A DNA stretch of 64,000 nt from CAZJLP01 sp964546955 (GTDB lineage Bacteria; Verrucomicrobiota; Verrucomicrobiia; Opitutales; Opitutaceae), in NCBI GenBank assembly GCA_964546955.1, contig CAZJLP010000001.1, positions 124,001-188,000 of the forward strand. Direction: 5' to 3'. Below are positions 24,238 through 33,700 of this stretch, in pieces (the stretch's first letter is position 1; every line of letters begins with the position of its first letter). The translations under genes and the position numbers were made by a program. The notes beneath the pieces were generated by a model. The model ran no database searches. It worked only from the letters and a program-made list of their open reading frames with translations, and was not told where the DNA came from.

Positions 24238-25563
24238 CTACTCTGAGGCGATCAAACGCTCACGAAGAGCGTTATTCTCCGCCCGAAGTTTTTGAATTTC
24301 TTCTCCTTGAGCGGAGAGTTTTCGTTCGTGGGCGATCATATGTAATGTGAGCTCTTCTACTTTCTGGAGAAGTTTAACTTGCATCTGTGCGACATCGATT
24401 CCATCGCGCCTGGCCTCGGCCTCGCTGGGGATATCGGGCAGATGACGCTCGCGTTGGATGAATTTCTCGACTTCGGGCAGCGTGGTCAGCTTGTAGTCTG
24501 CCGCAAATACGTGGTCTGCGTAGGTATTCACGTCGGCTATGAATTGGGTCGCTCGGACTGCTCCGTTCACCGCGAGTGGATAGCCGGGGCTCGATGTGCC
24601 AATGCCAACGTTGCCAGCGGCGGTGATCCGCATCCGTTCGGCGATGGTGCCAGCGTTCGCGGTCGAAAACTGGAGGCATCCTGTGACACTCGACGACGAG
24701 TTTGCAGTCAGCGTGGTTCCAATCGTTGCGACACGTTTCTCGCCGCCGCTTGTTCCCGGTACCGCGAAAGCAATCACACCAGGGTTCAGCCCCGAGTTGG
24801 TGCTGGCACTGTTGCTGAGCACGAGCCAGGCGGCGCCGTTGCCGACGCCGCTCACCTCGGGTGCGGAAGCCTGAATCTCCAGCGCGGTGTTTTGTTGATT
24901 CCAGTTCGCTCCATCATAGTCGGGATAAAGCAGCGTGTGCGACGTACTCACGCCAATAATAGGCTTAACGGCTGCGCCGTACACAGAAAGCTTTTCTCCT
25001 GGAGCAGTGGTGCCGATTCCGATATTTCCTGAAGGAGTAATCGCAGTGGATCCTACCGTAACGTTGCCGGCAGCGGTGATCTTTAGTCGTTCGGTCAGCG
25101 TACCCGCGTTCGAGGTGGCAAACGCGAGGTCGCCGGTGACCGACGAGGCCGAATTGGCCGTGAGCGTCGTGTAGATCGTTGCGACTCTCTTCTCTGCACC
25201 GCTTGTACCCGGCACCGCGAAAGCGATGACTCCAGGGTTAATGTTTGCGCCTGTACCTCCGCTGTTGCTGAGAACGAGCCAGGCCGAACCATTGCCATTT
25301 CCGTTCAAAAGTCCGGCTGATGCATTTATTTCGAGGGCGGTGTTCTGTTGATTCCAGTTTGCTCCGTCGTAATCAGGATACAGCAAAGTATGGGAAGTGT
25401 TCACTCCAATGATCGGCTTCACAGCCGAACCCGTAATCGAAAGCTTTTCTCCCGGTGACAATGTACCGATGCCGACATTTCCGCTGGTGGGAAACGTGTT
25501 GGTTTGCGCCGCGGCCGCCCACGGGGCGACGATGAGTGCAATCGCAATATAGCGTGATTTCAT
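24238..25563 (-). CDS. Secreted tail-fibre-like surface protein
   Basis: From ATG 25561-25563 it is 441 residues with a signal peptide (AIALIVAPWAAAAQ). It contains two copies of a beta-rich unit of about 150 residues, each starting with NVGIGT or NIGIGT and sharing long identical stretches (SHTLLYPDYDGANWNQQNTA). It ends in a tail-fibre-type C-terminal domain (YADHVFAADYKLTTLPEVEK, RHLPDIPSEAE) plus a coiled coil (about 390-435). These domains are known from phage fibres and from exported proteins of Bacteroidota and Verrucomicrobiota. Last of the nineteen-gene glycan operon, it may be a surface protein that carries or anchors the glycan; that is inference. Confidence 0.75.
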   Translation of the reverse strand: MKSRYIAIALIVAPWAAAAQTNTFPTSGNVGIGTLSPGEKLSITGSAVKPIIGVNTSHTLLYPDYDGANWNQQNTALEINASAGLLNGNGNGSAWLVLSNSGGTGANINPGVIAFAVPGTSGAEKRVATIYTTLTANSASSVTGDLAFATSNAGTLTERLKITAAGNVTVGSTAITPSGNIGIGTTAPGEKLSVYGAAVKPIIGVSTSHTLLYPDYDGANWNQQNTALEIQASAPEVSGVGNGAAWLVLSNSASTNSGLNPGVIAFAVPGTSGGEKRVATIGTTLTANSSSSVTGCLQFSTANAGTIAERMRITAAGNVGIGTSSPGYPLAVNGAVRATQFIADVNTYADHVFAADYKLTTLPEVEKFIQRERHLPDIPSEAEARRDGIDVAQMQVKLLQKVEELTLHMIAHERKLSAQGEEIQKLRAENNALRERLIASE

Positions 25564-25754
25564 GACAAAACATGACAAGTTCCAGTTGAAGCGCCCGGTC
25601 CCGCACCGGGCTAACAAGCTTAACGTACCTGCCGGCGGAGCTGCTGTCGATCCGTTCACTGTACAACCAGTGTAAATGCGTCCCCAAACGTTTGGGGCAA
25701 GGCGAGCGCGTCGACCCTTCAGAGGTTATTGGCGAATGCGGACAACGGCGGTCA

Positions 25755-27032
25755 TCACCCGCGCAGGACCTGCCTATAAAATTCTCCGAAGCGTTTGGCA
25801 GAACCTTCAGCGGTGATGGAAGAACGGGAAATCGGTTCGGCCCGCCGCTTGATTTCCAAAGCTCGTTCAAGGGCCGGACGCGGGTTGTCGAGCCAAGCTC
25901 GCGTTGCCGACACGGTGGCGGAGGCGAAACGTCGGGACCAGAAGTGTTGAAAGCGAAGGCCGGGAGTTACGATCACTCCGAGATTCATTTGAATGTAATC
26001 GATAACCCTGGAGGATCCACACCCCCGTATGTAATCCGCAGTATAAGATTCCCACGGTTCGTCGAAAATGAATCGTTCCGCTGTGGCCAGGCCAAAATCG
26101 TAGCGGCTTAGCTGCTCCCAGTAAGCGTCCCCATAGACATTGTTCTCGATATGAAAGTACTCCGACCGTTCCGCTAGCGCCCGATAAGGCAACAAGTCCG
26201 GGTCTGCCTGCTGCTGAAAGCCGCTAAAATATACATGCAGATGGATGCGATGAGCAGCAAGCGCTTCGGCTACGCGCAACACGCTGTTGTCGCCTGATCC
26301 CACCCAGCCGACCGAGACTACGCGAATTTCCTTGTACGTTGGGATTGAGGTAGTCCGCTTTTCTTGAAGGGGATCGTGGATCAGGATGTTGTGCCGCGGC
26401 AGCTGATAACCGTGCAGTCTCTGCAGGTATTTCGCGCGCATATCCCGGTGGGTCATACCGTCCGCCAGCCTCATGGCTTCGCGTTCGAGCGTTTTGGCCG
26501 TGGGCGACGTGGCATTGATACCAGAGCACGTGTCGTACAGATCGATGACGGTCCTGCAATTCTTGAGCAGACAAAGAAGTCCGACGGCTTCACCGTTCAG
26601 CCCGAAAACGTGCGCGAGCTCGCCAGGAAATAGCCAAGACGCCAACACCAGCTGCAGCATGTCCTTAACCGCAAAAGCGCTTCCAAAATATTGCGGAGGG
26701 TTAAACTTGGGAGCGGCAAGATGAAGTAGGATTGGCTCCCAGCCCGCGAGGCGCGCGACTGTGGCGAGGCGAGTTTCGCGTGAATGTGGCTGTGGGGAAA
26801 CGAACAAAACCGTCTTACTCAGCCGATCCTGAGGTATAGAATCGAACGCCCGCACCATGGACGGAAGGACTGCCTGCAGTTGTGTCCGTGCGAAACGTTT
26901 CCGATCATGGTGAGGTATCTTGACAAGGACGTTGAAAAGCTTGTTCAGCAACTCCGCGGTTTGCCTGGCTTTGTCCGCTTTCGCCTGCTCGACGCCGGCA
27001 TCGTGTTGCGACGGACCCGTGGCGGCGCACAT
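25755..27032 (-). CDS. Putative glycosyltransferase (GT4-like)
   Basis: A 425-residue protein with the feel of a GT-B glycosyltransferase. An N-terminal Rossmann-like region begins TVLFVSPQPHSRETRLATVARLAGW, the middle has NCRTVIDLYDTCSG, and the second domain has IRVVSVGWVGSGDNSVLRVAEAL (about 235-260) and SRYDFGLATAERFIFDEPWESYTADYIRG, ending in a donor-like loop SSRVIDYIQMNLGVIVTP. No signal peptide is seen. It starts 9 bp after the stop of the galactopyranose-mutase-like gene, within the operon. Sugar and acceptor are not predictable. Confidence 0.6.
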   Translation of the reverse strand: MCAATGPSQHDAGVEQAKADKARQTAELLNKLFNVLVKIPHHDRKRFARTQLQAVLPSMVRAFDSIPQDRLSKTVLFVSPQPHSRETRLATVARLAGWEPILLHLAAPKFNPPQYFGSAFAVKDMLQLVLASWLFPGELAHVFGLNGEAVGLLCLLKNCRTVIDLYDTCSGINATSPTAKTLEREAMRLADGMTHRDMRAKYLQRLHGYQLPRHNILIHDPLQEKRTTSIPTYKEIRVVSVGWVGSGDNSVLRVAEALAAHRIHLHVYFSGFQQQADPDLLPYRALAERSEYFHIENNVYGDAYWEQLSRYDFGLATAERFIFDEPWESYTADYIRGCGSSRVIDYIQMNLGVIVTPGLRFQHFWSRRFASATVSATRAWLDNPRPALERALEIKRRAEPISRSSITAEGSAKRFGEFYRQVLRG

Positions 27033-27041
27033 GGAACCGAA

Positions 27042-28151
27042 CTATTTCAGTTTCTTCGCCACGTCCATCGCCTGATCGATACAGTCGTCGATGTCGATGT
27101 AGCGGTAACTGCCTGCTCGGCCGATGGAGAAAACGCCCTCCGGCATTTGCTCGATGTAGCGCTGAGCCTTCGATCGTTCGCCCTTGATCGGCATGGCGTA
27201 GTGCTTGCCGTTCATAGAGGGAAATTCGATCCCGATCAGCGTGGTGGGAGACTTGTGGCCGGTAAATTTTTTGTATTCCACGAGACGTTTGAATTTTTCG
27301 CCGCCTGCGTAATAGAGGAAAAACACGTCTTCGGGGAAACATTGAGCCATTGGTAGGACGATCGGGTGGAAGTCTAGTCCGACAAAGCGCAGTGCGCCGA
27401 AGCAATGGTCAAATAGGATGTCGGGCGCGATAGTGTTTACGATCACGTCGAACGTGCGCCATTCGCCGCCCCACTTCACGCGTTTGGCTGGAATGTCGAA
27501 CTGTTCGATGTGCGTGTTCAATAGCACACGCGCTTTCGCCGTCGAAATGTCAAAATAATCGTCGTAGCCGTTGGGAGCATAGGGGTACGCCGAGATGGCA
27601 TCGTGAAACCCATCTCTGGGGCCGTCGTAAAGCAAAGCGCCCTTTGAAGTCCAAGCCGGAACCGCGTCGTCGAGTTCACGATTGTCCGGAATCTGCCACA
27701 TTTTCTTATTGTAGTTGTCCGCGAACTTCCCGTACAGCGTCGGCCCGACAGAACCGAGCCAGTATTCCTCTAGATTGTTTGCTGCCTGACCGCTCTGTGT
27801 TTCAGCGAGCTCCCGTTTGATTTTGTCGCGATCGGGCATCAACTCGATGTCGTCTTTATGGATCGGAAAATTGTAGAATTGCTGGTCTTGTTCGATGTAG
27901 GTGAGGAAAACGTGTTTTAGCCGACGGAGTGGCACGTACTTGTGGAGGAAGTCGAACAGGCGTTCGTCGCGCGTGAGGAAATGGCGAGGCCCAAAGGTGT
28001 AAGGATGGCCGCCGTACCACTTGGTGCGGACGCCCGCGCCCAAAAACGGCGCTGATTCGACCAGGGTCACATCCCAGCCGCCCTGTAGTTCCAGTTGATG
28101 GGCCGCGGCGCATCCTGCAAACCCGCCGCCAATGATAAGAGCTGATTTCAT
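27042..28151 (-). CDS. UDP-galactopyranose mutase-like flavoprotein
   Basis: From ATG 28149-28151 it is 369 residues. The N-terminus (SALIIGGGFAGCAAAHQLEL) is an FAD dinucleotide fold, and the body follows UDP-galactopyranose mutase: GPRHFLTRDERLFDFLHKYV-type region, YNFPIHKDDIELMP, an NYNKKMWQIPDNREL segment, and a C-terminal SIGRAGSYRYIDIDDCIDQA FAD contact. These enzymes isomerise a UDP-hexopyranose to the furanose form. The alternative upstream start adds 17 residues with no family match. A furanose sugar in the glycan is implied, though the exact substrate may not be galactose. Confidence 0.8.
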   Translation of the reverse strand: MKSALIIGGGFAGCAAAHQLELQGGWDVTLVESAPFLGAGVRTKWYGGHPYTFGPRHFLTRDERLFDFLHKYVPLRRLKHVFLTYIEQDQQFYNFPIHKDDIELMPDRDKIKRELAETQSGQAANNLEEYWLGSVGPTLYGKFADNYNKKMWQIPDNRELDDAVPAWTSKGALLYDGPRDGFHDAISAYPYAPNGYDDYFDISTAKARVLLNTHIEQFDIPAKRVKWGGEWRTFDVIVNTIAPDILFDHCFGALRFVGLDFHPIVLPMAQCFPEDVFFLYYAGGEKFKRLVEYKKFTGHKSPTTLIGIEFPSMNGKHYAMPIKGERSKAQRYIEQMPEGVFSIGRAGSYRYIDIDDCIDQAMDVAKKLK

Positions 28152-28230
28152 AATGGCTTGTAGAATCCAGCTTCGGCACGCCCGGCCCAGGCTTGAGGAC
28201 ATTTCCTCCGGCCGAACCTCGGTTAGCTGC

Positions 28231-29370
28231 TCACCCAGCCACGAAACTCAAATACTGCTGCCCGCGTCCCCACCATGGGCGAAAATCCGCCAACGCCCCG
28301 CGGTCGGTCAAAGATGACCTTAGGTAGCGGGCGAAACTGAGGAGGGACTTGGCGGTGAGTGGACTAAATGGTGCCAGCAGTTTGCTGAGCGTTCGTACTT
28401 CCTTCTCCAATTGGGTGCGGGTGAACGAGGCCTGGCCGCGCTCTTGAGCAAAGATGCGGTCGTAAATTCTTTGAGAAATGACCGCGACGCGCTCAACCAC
28501 CGGCCGTGGGGCGGCAGGTAGCTCGACTCGATAATCCATCAAATTTAGGGCCAATTGATAATAGGATGAGTGAATGAACCCTGCATCGGTCACCCCCGAT
28601 CCAGTGATCGTCTTATACCACCGCCAGTCTTGCAGAAAACGGGGCGAGCAGCCCAGCAAAGCAGCGTGCGTGCCGAGGGTTGCGGCGGCTTCGGGAATGG
28701 AAAAAAGAGGTCCCACCCAAGGATGCAGGATTTGGTCGATGACCCAGTCTTCCGGGCGCCGCGACATGCCTGGAAGCGATTTTACATCGGGCTTAAAGAA
28801 CTCCACGAGTGCCGCCACCTTTGCGTCGAACGAAGTGATTTCAGCCGTGACGCGAGCGGCTACCCAGCGTCGCAGCATTTCCGGCAGCAGCGAGAGCGCG
28901 TCCATACAAGTAAAAACAAAAACGCCGCCCGGACGAACGAAGCTAGCGACATGTCGGAGGAACCTTGGCGGATTCTTTTGCGTGGGGATGACTGCTTCGC
29001 AGAGAACCACGTCGAACTTCTCATCGTCTCGAAATTGAATGATAGACGACTGCCTGAATTCCGCGGGCAACTTCGGGCAATACTGTTTCAGCAGTTTTCG
29101 GGTGCTCTCGAGGCTGGGAGAATTACCATCGACCAGGAGATAGCGCCGCGGTCCGAGCAGTCCCGTCACGACTGCGTTGTGGCCGCTGCCCGGCCCAAAC
29201 TCCAGGACCGAAGCGTCGCGGAAGCTCAACGGAGGCAGGCCCAAATGCCGATAGAGCGAATGCCGCCGTTCGACATGCTTCTGGAGATCGCTGATATCCT
29301 GCCTTGTGGGGATGATCCTGTGAGCCGTGTAGAAATCGACGAAAGGGATTTCGGCTTTGGTTGCTGCCAT
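28231..29370 (-). CDS. Class I SAM-dependent methyltransferase
   Basis: At 379 residues, the N-terminal half is a Rossmann methyltransferase with motif I VLEFGPGSGHNAV (about 54-66), motif II-like YLLVDGNSPS and VVLCEAVIP, and GGVFVFTCMD. The C-terminal half is helical and unassigned. It might methylate a nucleotide sugar or lipid-linked glycan. It is followed by the mutase gene with 79 bp between, and starts 10 bp after the SDR stop codon. Confidence 0.7.
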   Translation of the reverse strand: MAATKAEIPFVDFYTAHRIIPTRQDISDLQKHVERRHSLYRHLGLPPLSFRDASVLEFGPGSGHNAVVTGLLGPRRYLLVDGNSPSLESTRKLLKQYCPKLPAEFRQSSIIQFRDDEKFDVVLCEAVIPTQKNPPRFLRHVASFVRPGGVFVFTCMDALSLLPEMLRRWVAARVTAEITSFDAKVAALVEFFKPDVKSLPGMSRRPEDWVIDQILHPWVGPLFSIPEAAATLGTHAALLGCSPRFLQDWRWYKTITGSGVTDAGFIHSSYYQLALNLMDYRVELPAAPRPVVERVAVISQRIYDRIFAQERGQASFTRTQLEKEVRTLSKLLAPFSPLTAKSLLSFARYLRSSLTDRGALADFRPWWGRGQQYLSFVAG

Positions 29371-29380
29371 AAATATTGGG

Positions 29381-30157
29381 CTATCGTTCCTTTGGTTCGG
29401 CCAACCATGCGCGCGCTAACGACTCGTGGGCCTGGAGGCTGACGCCGCCGTCGACCACGATTTCCTGGCCGGTAATGAAGGAGGCTGCGGGGCTGAGAAG
29501 AAAGGCGACTGTCTGTGCCACTTCTTTGGCCGTACCCATCCGCCGCAAAGGAGTGATTCGCTTGAACATTTGATGCAGGCGCTCGTTTTCCAGAAAATGC
29601 TTCTTGGACTCTTCCTTCAGGACCGTCCCGGGAGACACTGCATTTACACGAATCCCAATCGGCCCGAGTTTGAAGGCAGAATATCGGATGAGGCCGAGCA
29701 ACCCCGCTTTTGCCGCATGGTACCCCTCCGTTTGTTCATCTGCGACGAATCGGGCGGCGCTGGAGGCGATCGCCACGATCGAGGCATCGCCCTTTGTCTC
29801 CATCCATTCGGCGCTGGCGGACAGGACAGAGTTCGTCGCGGTAAGGGTCGAGTCCAGATTACCGTCCCATGCGCCTTCGTTTCCGCGGTGACGCTGAAAG
29901 AAAGCGATGCCGTTGAACTTGCCGTGGGATTCCACAATACGACGCAGCAGTGCGGGCAGTTCGCCTCTTTTCTGAACATCGCCGGGAATAACTCTGGTCG
30001 CAGACCCCAACGTCAGCGTCGCGTCGTTTCGAGCCACGATAGAGACGCTTGCTCCTGCGGATGCCGCCAGCTCGGAGAACGCGCGGCCGATTCCCCGCGT
30101 CCCGCCAATGACCAAAAGATGACGACCGTTTAGGGAATCTGAGCTCGGGGCTTGCAT
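29381..30157 (-). CDS. Short-chain dehydrogenase/reductase
   Basis: From ATG 30155-30157 it is 258 residues of classical SDR: cofactor motif GGTRGIG (about 17-23), a Ser-containing strand ending AIASSAA, catalytic YHAAK (Tyr-x3-Lys), and PGTV after RVNAVS. It probably oxidises or reduces a hydroxyl/keto group on a sugar intermediate. The upstream open frame extends another 58 codons without SDR features, so the shorter start is preferred. It lies 20 bp downstream of the C-methyltransferase. Confidence 0.85.
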   Translation of the reverse strand: MQAPSSDSLNGRHLLVIGGTRGIGRAFSELAASAGASVSIVARNDATLTLGSATRVIPGDVQKRGELPALLRRIVESHGKFNGIAFFQRHRGNEGAWDGNLDSTLTATNSVLSASAEWMETKGDASIVAIASSAARFVADEQTEGYHAAKAGLLGLIRYSAFKLGPIGIRVNAVSPGTVLKEESKKHFLENERLHQMFKRITPLRRMGTAKEVAQTVAFLLSPAASFITGQEIVVDGGVSLQAHESLARAWLAEPKER

Positions 30158-30177
30158 GCGTTGGCGCAAATTCGAGG

Positions 30178-31413
30178 TTAAACCCGCCTTACGGACGGTA
30201 GCGGCAGGAGCATTCGTCCCGTGCCCGGGGTGAAGTAGTTGTGGCGGCTTACGATTTGATCGACGTACCGCCAAGCCAGCATGATAGTACAGGCCGGATT
30301 GCGTTCTGCGACTTCTGTGGCGGCGACGCACGGGAGGTGGAATCCTGGACTGAACTTGCCCTGCTTCCTGGGATTGTCGTCAAGTATGTAGCCAACCGTA
30401 GAACCGAGATGAAACTCGTACAACATGGTGGTGCTTCCGACTGAGGCCCCGTAGGCGGCGATCTCTGTGCCTACCTGCGGGTCAACCACCTCGTGAATCT
30501 CCTTTCGTAGACGATCGAGCAGGGAGCGGCATTGGGCGAACGCGGTCGGTGCAAAAATCGCTAATTCCTCCTCGAGAGCGATCGCCTTTTCAACCGAATC
30601 GTCGAGTGGATACTTGCCGCCGATTCGCTGAGCGGTGAGTCGAATGGAGCCGCCTTTATTGGTGTTCCTTTCCGCCACGATCAGCTGCAAGCCGTGCTTC
30701 GCGAAAAACCGGCGGAGCGGAGCCACCGAAAAATACGAGATGTGTTCGTGGTAAATCGTGTCGATCAGACCCTTCGTCACCACATCCAGCCAATAGGAGG
30801 TTTCCATCACCAGAATTCCGTCCGGAGCCAGCAGCCTGCTGACTCCCGCCAATACGTCATCGAGGTCATCGATGTTCGCCAGGACGTTATTAGCGGCGAT
30901 GACGGTTGCTTTGCCTTCCTTTTCGGCGATTTCCCCTGCAAGCTTCCGATCGAAATATCGGGCTAGCGTCGGAACGCCGGAAGTCGTGGCGGCCTGCGCG
31001 ATCGCGGCCGCCGGCTCGACGCCGAGCACGCGGCAACCGTGGGCCTTGAACGCGCGAAGCATGGGGCCTTCGTTACTCCCGATTTCAAGCACTAACGAGC
31101 CGGGTCTGATGGCATACCTCGTGACCACAGCTTCAGCGAAGCGCCGAAAATGTTCGGGCAAACCGATCGAAACGGAGGTAACGTAAGGAAAATCTGGGTA
31201 CAATAAATCCGGTGAAACGACGTCGCGGAGCTGCGCCTGTCCACAGTCAGCACAGGCCATCACGTCGAGATTGAAGATTTCTTCCGGCCGACCCACTTGC
31301 TCAGACAAAAGGTAGTTGTCGCCGATGGGAGTGGGCTGGAGACCCAAGGCAAGACTCAGCGCTTGCGATCCACACAAGCGACAGGTACGTCGGGTTTGAA
31401 AAGAGGTTTTCAT
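30178..31413 (-). CDS. Sugar C-methyltransferase (NDP-hexose type)
   Basis: The 411-residue protein has the three-part layout of NDP-sugar C-methyltransferases: an N-terminal zinc-type segment with two CxxC pairs (CRLCGS at about 11, CADCGQ at about 54), a central SAM domain (LVLEIGSNEGPMLRAFKAHG near 108-127, ETSYWLDVVTK, IYHEHISYFS), and a C-terminal domain with AAYGASVGSTTMLYE and YILDDNP. Members methylate a keto-sugar carbon (TylC3-like). A second, more distant member occurs at 45817, suggesting two C-methylation steps or two branched sugars. Confidence 0.85.
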   Translation of the reverse strand: MKTSFQTRRTCRLCGSQALSLALGLQPTPIGDNYLLSEQVGRPEEIFNLDVMACADCGQAQLRDVVSPDLLYPDFPYVTSVSIGLPEHFRRFAEAVVTRYAIRPGSLVLEIGSNEGPMLRAFKAHGCRVLGVEPAAAIAQAATTSGVPTLARYFDRKLAGEIAEKEGKATVIAANNVLANIDDLDDVLAGVSRLLAPDGILVMETSYWLDVVTKGLIDTIYHEHISYFSVAPLRRFFAKHGLQLIVAERNTNKGGSIRLTAQRIGGKYPLDDSVEKAIALEEELAIFAPTAFAQCRSLLDRLRKEIHEVVDPQVGTEIAAYGASVGSTTMLYEFHLGSTVGYILDDNPRKQGKFSPGFHLPCVAATEVAERNPACTIMLAWRYVDQIVSRHNYFTPGTGRMLLPLPSVRRV

Positions 31414-31426
31414 TGGCGAAACGTGA

Positions 31427-31975
31427 CTATGGGCGACCGGTAGCGGCGGTTAGTTGCTGAGCGTTGGAATCCCAGCGGACCAGCGCTTCGTCACACTCCT
31501 CGGCCGCCGAGTTTTCTGGCGCCCAGGGCGCAAAAATGGTGTCGCCCGGCGCGAAGGGGCCCGTGCTGGTTTCCAGAAACACGACGCATTCGCTGCGAGT
31601 ACGGAGGGTGTGATATTGGGTATCGTGCAGCCGAAAGAAAAAGTCTTTATGGGATGAGCGGGCAGCGATCCCTCTCTTGCCAGTCACGGTCCCTTGATCA
31701 TCGAAGAGCAGGACGTCGAGTTCTCCTTCGAGAACCAAGAAGGATTTTTCCTTGCCGCGGTTTTTATGCGGGCGGATATAGGTTTCCCTAAAGTTCACGA
31801 TGATCATCTCGTGGAGGCGGGAATCGACATCGCGGTGCGCGCAGATGCGTGCGATTTTGCGGGCGTTTTGACGGGCTTGCTTCTTCACGAAATCTAAGTC
31901 GCCGGGGCCCAGGGTGACAATCGAGCCCGACATATAAAACACTTCATCGCTGATCTTCGTCAGTTCCATGGTCAT
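31427..31975 (-). CDS. wbuC: WbuC-family cupin
   Basis: This 182-residue protein has a WbuC-type cupin: RICAHRDVDSRLHEMIIV near 43-60, then YIRPHKNRGKEKSFLVLEGELDVLLFDD, in which PHKN and the glutamate supply metal ligands in the first cupin motif, and YHTLRT in the second. WbuC proteins are found in O-antigen clusters with no firmly assigned reaction. Its start overlaps the alcohol dehydrogenase stop by 4 bp. Confidence 0.8.
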   Translation of the reverse strand: MTMELTKISDEVFYMSGSIVTLGPGDLDFVKKQARQNARKIARICAHRDVDSRLHEMIIVNFRETYIRPHKNRGKEKSFLVLEGELDVLLFDDQGTVTGKRGIAARSSHKDFFFRLHDTQYHTLRTRSECVVFLETSTGPFAPGDTIFAPWAPENSAAEECDEALVRWDSNAQQLTAATGRP

Positions 31976-33024
31976 CCCTTCGAATCCGCATTCTGCATAT
32001 CGATTAGTATTCGACCGGCTTCTCCCGATCTAAAAACCCGAATTGCCTCGTTTATGTTGTCCAGGGAGAACTCGTGTGTGAACAGGCCCTCGAGCCGCAT
32101 TCGTTTTTGTTCGACGAGTTTGATTAGGCGAGGAATCTCCACGTGCGGCGCGACGCCCCCACCATGCGAGCCTTTCAGCACTTTCTTGAAGTGAAGCGGA
32201 AGGGTATAAATGGCGACTTTATCGCCCTTGCGAGGCACGCCGACTAAGATGGTTTTTCCGTCGGGATGAGTGAGTTCGTAGGCTTGCTCGATCACGCGGG
32301 CGTTGCCGGTCGTATCGATCACGACGTCGGCCCCTTGCGGTCCGACAATCTGCCGGATTCTCTCGGCGAGATCCGGCGTCTGGGTCGAGTTGAAGGCGTG
32401 CGTCACGCCCCACTGCTTCGCGAGATCGATTTTCGTTTGGACGATGTCCACGCCTACGATCGGATAGGCGGAGACCATGCCCGCGGCCTGCGCGATGTTC
32501 AGGCCTACTCCGCCAACGCCGAAAATGACGACCGATTGCCCGATCTTTAGTTCTGCGTCGTTATTGACAACGCCCACGGCCGTGGTGACGGCGCAGCCGA
32601 AAAGAGGAGCGAGTTTCAGACTGAAGTTCGGCGGGAGTACAGTCAGGCGGTTTTCCGAGATGATGGCTTCATCGTTAAACGTCGTGACCCAGCCAGCGTT
32701 CACCTTCCGGCCGTTCCAATCGTAGCTTGGAGTTTCGGCCTGCAATCCGTCACTCGGACGCCAATGCAGGACGACGCGGTCTCTGGGCTTCACTGTTTTC
32801 ACGCCCGGACCGACCCGGACCACCGTGCCCGATCCTTCATGACCCAGCAAATGAGGAAGAAATTTGTCCGGCCCTTTTGCCGCATCGATCTCGTTGATTT
32901 GGGCCCCACAGATCCCGCTGTAATGCACTTTCACGTGCACCTGGCCGTAGGACAGGGATTCCGGCATGCGGAGCTCCGCGACGACGAGCGGCTGGCTGGT
33001 TTCAACGAGAATGGCAGCTTTCAT
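31972..33024 (-). CDS. Zinc-type alcohol dehydrogenase (MDR superfamily)
   Basis: From ATG 33022-33024 it is 350 residues. It has the MDR order: an N-terminal GroES-like domain with GICGAQINEIDA, the GHEGSGTVVRVGPGV segment (about 63-77) carrying the His-Glu zinc ligands, and an NAD(P)-binding domain with IFGVGGVGLNIAQAA (about 174-188). The structural four-cysteine lobe of classical enzymes is not visible. Substrate is probably a sugar or polyol intermediate. It overlaps both neighbours by 4 bp, so it is translationally coupled to the methyltransferase before it and the cupin after it. Confidence 0.85.
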   Translation of the reverse strand: MKAAILVETSQPLVVAELRMPESLSYGQVHVKVHYSGICGAQINEIDAAKGPDKFLPHLLGHEGSGTVVRVGPGVKTVKPRDRVVLHWRPSDGLQAETPSYDWNGRKVNAGWVTTFNDEAIISENRLTVLPPNFSLKLAPLFGCAVTTAVGVVNNDAELKIGQSVVIFGVGGVGLNIAQAAGMVSAYPIVGVDIVQTKIDLAKQWGVTHAFNSTQTPDLAERIRQIVGPQGADVVIDTTGNARVIEQAYELTHPDGKTILVGVPRKGDKVAIYTLPLHFKKVLKGSHGGGVAPHVEIPRLIKLVEQKRMRLEGLFTHEFSLDNINEAIRVFRSGEAGRILIDMQNADSKG

Positions 33025-33686
33025 TCGAAATAGATGAATTCGTAGTCTCCTGTGTAGCCAAAATGCTGGTACAGCCAGATCCATTCGGCCGTGTCGAAGA
33101 ACGACTCGCAGGTGAGGGCCCAGCACTGCACGTTGAACAACTCCTGCTCGTTCCGATAGCTCTCGAGCATCACATAGCCTTGCTTTCCGACTCGCTCGAT
33201 CTCGGATAGGGCGGTCTTTAGCTCAAAGATGCGGAGGTTGTGCAGACAGCCCAGGGAAATAACCAGGTCAAAATGCTTGTCGCCGAACGGGTAGGCATCT
33301 TGTGCGCGGTAACGGAATAGACTGCCTTTAAAATCGGGATGTCGGGAGGCCAGTCCGTGAACGGATATATCGAAGCCGGTGAGCTCGAGCCCCGGTTCGA
33401 TCAATTGCATTTCGTGCAACAGGAATCCTTTTCCGCAACCGACGTCGAGCACGCGAGACCCGGCCTTGAGGCCGTACGTGTCGATCAGGGCTTGGGCGAC
33501 GGGTTTCCATCGACCAGCCAGGTATTTGTAGCCGCCATAGCCGAAGCGTCGATCGCCATCCCAATAGTCGAATTCGTATTCCTTGGCCTTGCGCATGCAG
33601 GTCACTTTGTCGTCGATCATGCGATCAATGTATTTCCGGGAAGTCGCTTTGTGCAGCGGCGTGACGAGGTTGCGGAGATGTCCCAT
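33021..33686 (-). CDS. Class I SAM-dependent methyltransferase
   Basis: A 221-residue enzyme with SAM motif I VLDVGCGKGFLLHEM (about 79-93), LTGFDISVHGLASRHP, and motif IV LVISLGCLHNL. The N-terminal 60 residues (YEFDYWDGDRRFGYGGYKYL) are unusual and probably bind the acceptor. Small size and context favour an O- or N-methyltransferase acting on a sugar. It lies 14 bp downstream of the APH-like kinase gene. Confidence 0.75.
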   Translation of the reverse strand: MGHLRNLVTPLHKATSRKYIDRMIDDKVTCMRKAKEYEFDYWDGDRRFGYGGYKYLAGRWKPVAQALIDTYGLKAGSRVLDVGCGKGFLLHEMQLIEPGLELTGFDISVHGLASRHPDFKGSLFRYRAQDAYPFGDKHFDLVISLGCLHNLRIFELKTALSEIERVGKQGYVMLESYRNEQELFNVQCWALTCESFFDTAEWIWLYQHFGYTGDYEFIYFE

Positions 33687-33700
33687 ATGGGTGTTGAGGT

